Origin: CAMCXT01 sp046302715
GTDB lineage: Bacteria > Bacteroidota > Bacteroidia > M30B66
Direction of reading: 5' to 3'
Assembly (NCBI GenBank): GCA_046302715.1
Contig: JBKCHQ010000074.1
Location: 1-17,607 of the forward strand
DNA: 17,607 nt
Shown here piece after piece: positions 14,978 to 17,607 of this stretch; position 1 is the first letter of the stretch, and each line of letters begins with the position of its first letter. The notes beneath the pieces are model-generated. The model ran no database searches. It was not told where the DNA came from and worked only from the letters and a program-made list of their open reading frames with translations. Both the position numbers and the translations under genes were made by a program.

Positions 14978-15601
14978 ATGACTGTTAAGTCGGTTTTGAT
15001 TTCCTTAATTTTAACGAGTGGGTTGTTTTTTGCTTGTTCATATAGCAATAACGATGCTTCTGCTCAAACTTCATTCTCCCTGCAATTGGCTAAATCTGCA
15101 GTAAGTCTAACGGCCGATGATGTTGAATACGACCCTTCCTACTTCACCATTTCCTACCCCAATGGCGACGTGCCGGCTAATAAGGGTGTTTGTACCGATG
15201 TGGTAATTAGAGCCTATCGCAAAATGAATATCGACCTTCAAAAGTTGGTACATGAGGACATGAAAAAACGCTTTAACGAATACCCACAAAAGTGGGGATT
15301 AAAAGGGCCCGATAAAAATATAGATCACCGCAGGGTACCCAATCTGATGTGTTTTTTGGGCCGATATGGAAAAACTAAGGGAACCGGTAACACGCCGTCT
15401 GAATACGCGCCGGGAGATATCGTTTGTTGGGATTTAGGAAGTGGATTATTACACATCGGGGTGTTATCGGATGTGAAGTCGTCTGATGGCAAACGCTACC
15501 AAGTTGTGCATAATATTGGCGCTGGCCAGATTCTTGAGGACTGCTTGTTTCAATATAAAATCATAGGCCATTATTCTTTTGAAGGAAGTAACACTAAATA
15601 A
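14978..15601 (+). CDS. DUF1287 family lipoprotein, putative papain-like (NlpC/P60-type) hydrolase
   Basis: From the ATG at 14978 the protein is 207 residues, with a lipobox LFFAC (Cys20); an earlier in-frame ATG at 14945 would add eleven residues before the hydrophobic stretch. The body carries the hallmark DUF1287 sequences: VEYDPSYFTISYPNGDVP, GVCTDVVIRAYR with Cys72, DLQKLVHEDM, FNEYPQKWGL, NIDHRRVPNL, then APGDIVCWDLGSGLLHIGV and YQVVHNIGAG. The Cys in GVCTD and the His in LLHIG suit the Cys-His pair of NlpC/P60-like amidases, so peptidoglycan or amide hydrolysis is plausible but not shown for the family. Lipidation would hold it in the envelope. It is 12 bp ahead of the YbjN-like gene and likely shares its transcript. 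Confidence 0.9.
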   Translation: MTVKSVLISLILTSGLFFACSYSNNDASAQTSFSLQLAKSAVSLTADDVEYDPSYFTISYPNGDVPANKGVCTDVVIRAYRKMNIDLQKLVHEDMKKRFNEYPQKWGLKGPDKNIDHRRVPNLMCFLGRYGKTKGTGNTPSEYAPGDIVCWDLGSGLLHIGVLSDVKSSDGKRYQVVHNIGAGQILEDCLFQYKIIGHYSFEGSNTK

Positions 15602-15613
15602 TCACATATTAAA

Positions 15614-16183
15614 ATGAAACAAAAAATTAAAAAATTTTTGCGCAATACTTACCGCTTGATGCTTTCAGACAAGGGGCAACAAAACTGTATTTGGAGCGAT
15701 GTTAAAAAGCTTTATAAAGAAAACAACTGGAAATACTCAATCATTGAACAACCCGACGTACGAGTAGTTCAGGTGGTATTTCAGGTAGCCGATAAAGTAT
15801 TTTTTGAGTTTGAAACGATTTTAAATGAAAATGACCTCACCGTGCGCACCCTTTTGCCCTGGAATTACGATGAGGATATGGCGCAGGAAGTATTTATTAT
15901 GGCTACACATCTTAATAATCTTTTTCGCTATACAAAAATTAATGTATTGCCCGAGTCGCGTGAAGTAGGCATTCAAGTTTCAGCATTTCAAGCAATGGCG
16001 CTGGTAAACACTTCTACCGCACAACAATTGTTAAATATGGTTTACGAAACTGCTGAAGATGTTAACTGGGCATACCGTCGATTATTGGAAACACGTGAGC
16101 CACCAGCTTTGATATTCGCTGAGTTTTTGGAACATCTTAATGCCAAAGAGGAAAAGAGCGGGTACAATTCAGCTGAAAATTAA
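15614..16183 (+). CDS. YbjN-like domain protein
   Basis: The 189-residue protein has no signal peptide. A basic N-terminus (MKQKIKKFLRNTYRLML) precedes an alternating strand/helix region resembling the YbjN/type III chaperone-like fold: VRVVQVVFQVADKVFFEFET, LTVRTLLPWNYDED, MATHLNNLFRYTKINVLPES, VGIQVSAFQAMALVN, then a helical tail with QLLNMVYETAEDVNWAYRRL. The proteins of this family are small regulators or chaperone-like factors of poorly known role. It follows the DUF1287 lipoprotein by 12 bp without its own promoter box, suggesting a two-gene operon. The family call rests on pattern memory; a novel family with similar secondary structure is possible. Confidence 0.6.
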   Translation: MKQKIKKFLRNTYRLMLSDKGQQNCIWSDVKKLYKENNWKYSIIEQPDVRVVQVVFQVADKVFFEFETILNENDLTVRTLLPWNYDEDMAQEVFIMATHLNNLFRYTKINVLPESREVGIQVSAFQAMALVNTSTAQQLLNMVYETAEDVNWAYRRLLETREPPALIFAEFLEHLNAKEEKSGYNSAEN

Positions 16184-16263
16184 TCTATAATTGGTTAATT
16201 GACGGCATACCAGATTTAGCATTATTTACCCTTTATTAATTTAGGCTTTTGAGATTTCCGTTT

Positions 16264-17607
16264 CTATTCACAAAGCTGCACGAAACCCTTTAAAATTTTT
16301 TCATCACACACCCCTTTTGCCTGAATGGTGTAGTAATACAAATCGTTCTGGCAAATAACGCCATTCCCATTCAAATCACCAGCCCACCCGTCGCCTAATT
16401 CGTTTCCACGATATACCACCTCTCCCCAACGATTATATACCGTGAACGAATAATTCACATGTCCGGATAGAATTGGCTTAAAATAATCGTTGATTTCATC
16501 ACCGTTCGGAGTAAAAGAATTCGGCGCAAAAATCCTCAGGTCTTGATTTACTAAAGAAAAAACTGTTGTAGTATCGTCGGCACAGTTATAAGCATTTTCA
16601 ACCCATAAATGAACCGTATATTCTCCAGTTTCTGGAAAAAAGAAACGGTCATTTTGTTTGTCCGAATTTCCTATACCTTCTATGGTCCATTGCCATGAAA
16701 CTGGTTTGTTAATGCTTATATCTTGGAACAAAACATGATTAAAACTGCAATCGGTTTCAGGTATTATGAGCATATCGGCAACCGGCGCATCTAGATTACC
16801 CACTTCAAAATTAAAACTACGACTGCAATTATTTAAATCGCTAACTTCCATAACATTAGCCCCGCCTTGAAGTCCAAACTGATGACTTCCACCAGGCAGG
16901 CCATTCCATGTGTAGACATAAGGCGCAACTCCTCCATTTGCAGTTACAACAGCGTGTCCCTGAAACCTATAACAAGTATCCGCAAAACTCTCTAATATCG
17001 CCTGAAGTTCAGGCGGTGCTAATAGTGCGTAAGAAGCTTGAAGGATACATCCGTTATCATCGATAACCGTAACGTTATGAATGCCTTCTGCCAAATTATT
17101 AACGCTTGGCTGATTTCCATTACCATTATTCCAATTGTAAATATAGGGTGGAACACCACCTTCAGGTGTGATGGTTATTGATCCATCACTTCCACCAAAG
17201 CATGAAACCTGAAATCCATTATAATCACTAAAACTAAAGGTATCCACTTCAAGTGGTGTAGGCTCAGTAATTGCTAAGGGCACTTCTAGCGTATCGCACT
17301 GATTTGCATCCGTTACATAGGCTGTAATACTTCCTACACCGAGTCCTTGAGCTAGGGCTCCATTGGTTCCGTTAGACCACCAAAAACTTAAGGGAGCTGT
17401 ACCGCCCGAAGCAGTGGCATTGGCACTACCGTTTGTACCGCCAAAACAGCTCACCGAAAAGCCGTTAAAATCGGTTGTTACATTGGCATTAAAATCTAAT
17501 GGCGTGGGTTCTTCCAAATCTATTTGATTGGTGAGCGGACATCCGTTTAAATCGATAACATCAACTGTTGCTGTTCCGACAGCTAAATCGGCATTGGATG
17601 TGGCATC
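16264..17607 (-). CDS. SprB-repeat, PKD and T9SS type B domain protein (5' end beyond window)
   Basis: The frame is open to the right edge; 447 residues are visible. In order there are the tail of one SprB-type repeat (ending DLNGCPLTNQIDLEEP), two full repeats with VSCFGGTNGS and VSCFGGSDGS openings and a VTDANQC/VIDDNGC close, and a fourth, divergent repeat without the CFGG motif. A PKD-like domain follows (VSWQWTIEG ... FPETGEYTVHLWVEN). The type B sorting domain ends the protein: IFAPNSFTPNGDEINDYF, YNRWGEVVYRGNELG and ILKGFVQLCE. SprB-type proteins are surface adhesins moved during gliding in Flavobacterium; relatives without proven motility role are common. It is convergent with the YbjN-like gene, 80 bp apart, with no clear terminator in between. 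The total length cannot be judged here. Confidence 0.93.
   Translation of the reverse strand, partial: DATSNADLAVGTATVDVIDLNGCPLTNQIDLEEPTPLDFNANVTTDFNGFSVSCFGGTNGSANATASGGTAPLSFWWSNGTNGALAQGLGVGSITAYVTDANQCDTLEVPLAITEPTPLEVDTFSFSDYNGFQVSCFGGSDGSITITPEGGVPPYIYNWNNGNGNQPSVNNLAEGIHNVTVIDDNGCILQASYALLAPPELQAILESFADTCYRFQGHAVVTANGGVAPYVYTWNGLPGGSHQFGLQGGANVMEVSDLNNCSRSFNFEVGNLDAPVADMLIIPETDCSFNHVLFQDISINKPVSWQWTIEGIGNSDKQNDRFFFPETGEYTVHLWVENAYNCADDTTTVFSLVNQDLRIFAPNSFTPNGDEINDYFKPILSGHVNYSFTVYNRWGEVVYRGNELGDGWAGDLNGNGVICQNDLYYYTIQAKGVCDEKILKGFVQLCE

Noticed and set aside
1..17607. CRISPR array, insertion sequence, prophage or defence system
   Set aside because: No regularly spaced repeats, transposase or integrase motifs, or defence enzyme domains were found on either strand.

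Overview
The window looks like a chromosomal segment from a member of the Bacteroidota, probably an uncultured Flavobacteriales/Chitinophagales-like lineage. The signs are two proteins with type IX secretion (T9SS) type B C-terminal domains, one with a type A sorting domain, SprB-type repeats, two FISUMP surface proteins, an MbnP/MbnH pair carrying Bacteroidetes-style lipoprotein signals, and several copies of the Bacteroidetes -7 promoter element TAnnTTTG. I see no phage, insertion sequence, plasmid or CRISPR features.

Layout. Positions 1-736 (-) hold most of an NAD-dependent sugar-nucleotide epimerase/dehydratase that runs off the left edge. Divergent from it is a 105-residue protein that reads like a minimal nucleotidyltransferase without its catalytic residues (794-1111). 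A tandem pair of exported FISUMP proteins follows (1368-3780, -). Next is uvrC (3927-5738, -), complete except for one in-frame TGA, then a HAD phosphatase (5827-6459, -). A tRNA with a CAU anticodon (6535-6607, +) has a textbook promoter and terminator. After a 385-nt gene-free stretch comes an 899-residue T9SS type B adhesin-like protein (7032-9731, +).

The 9744-10558 segment is a small scar. A LytTR response regulator (-) lacks its N-terminus and has a frameshift in an A6 tract. It abuts, head to head, the orphan C-terminal end of an unrelated plus-strand gene. Downstream is a compact plus-strand cluster: MbnP lipoprotein, then MbnH-like di-heme peroxidase (ATGA overlap), then a T9SS type A cargo protein. 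Convergent to it is a family 4-like glycosyltransferase (13599-14861, -). A DUF1287 lipoprotein and a YbjN-like protein form a two-gene unit (14978-16183, +). The right edge is a partial SprB-repeat/PKD/T9SS type B protein (16264-17607, -).

How it fits together. Most of the window serves the cell surface: T9SS cargo, FISUMP proteins, glycan-building enzymes and a copper-linked MbnP/MbnH module. DNA repair, translation and phosphatase genes are interspersed. No completely novel multi-gene system is evident. The items most worth following are the interrupted uvrC, the decayed response regulator at a rearrangement junction, the catalytically degenerate nucleotidyltransferase-like protein, the MbnP-MbnH-T9SS cluster, and the repeated placement of the -7 element only 4-5 nt before start codons, which suggests leaderless transcription.
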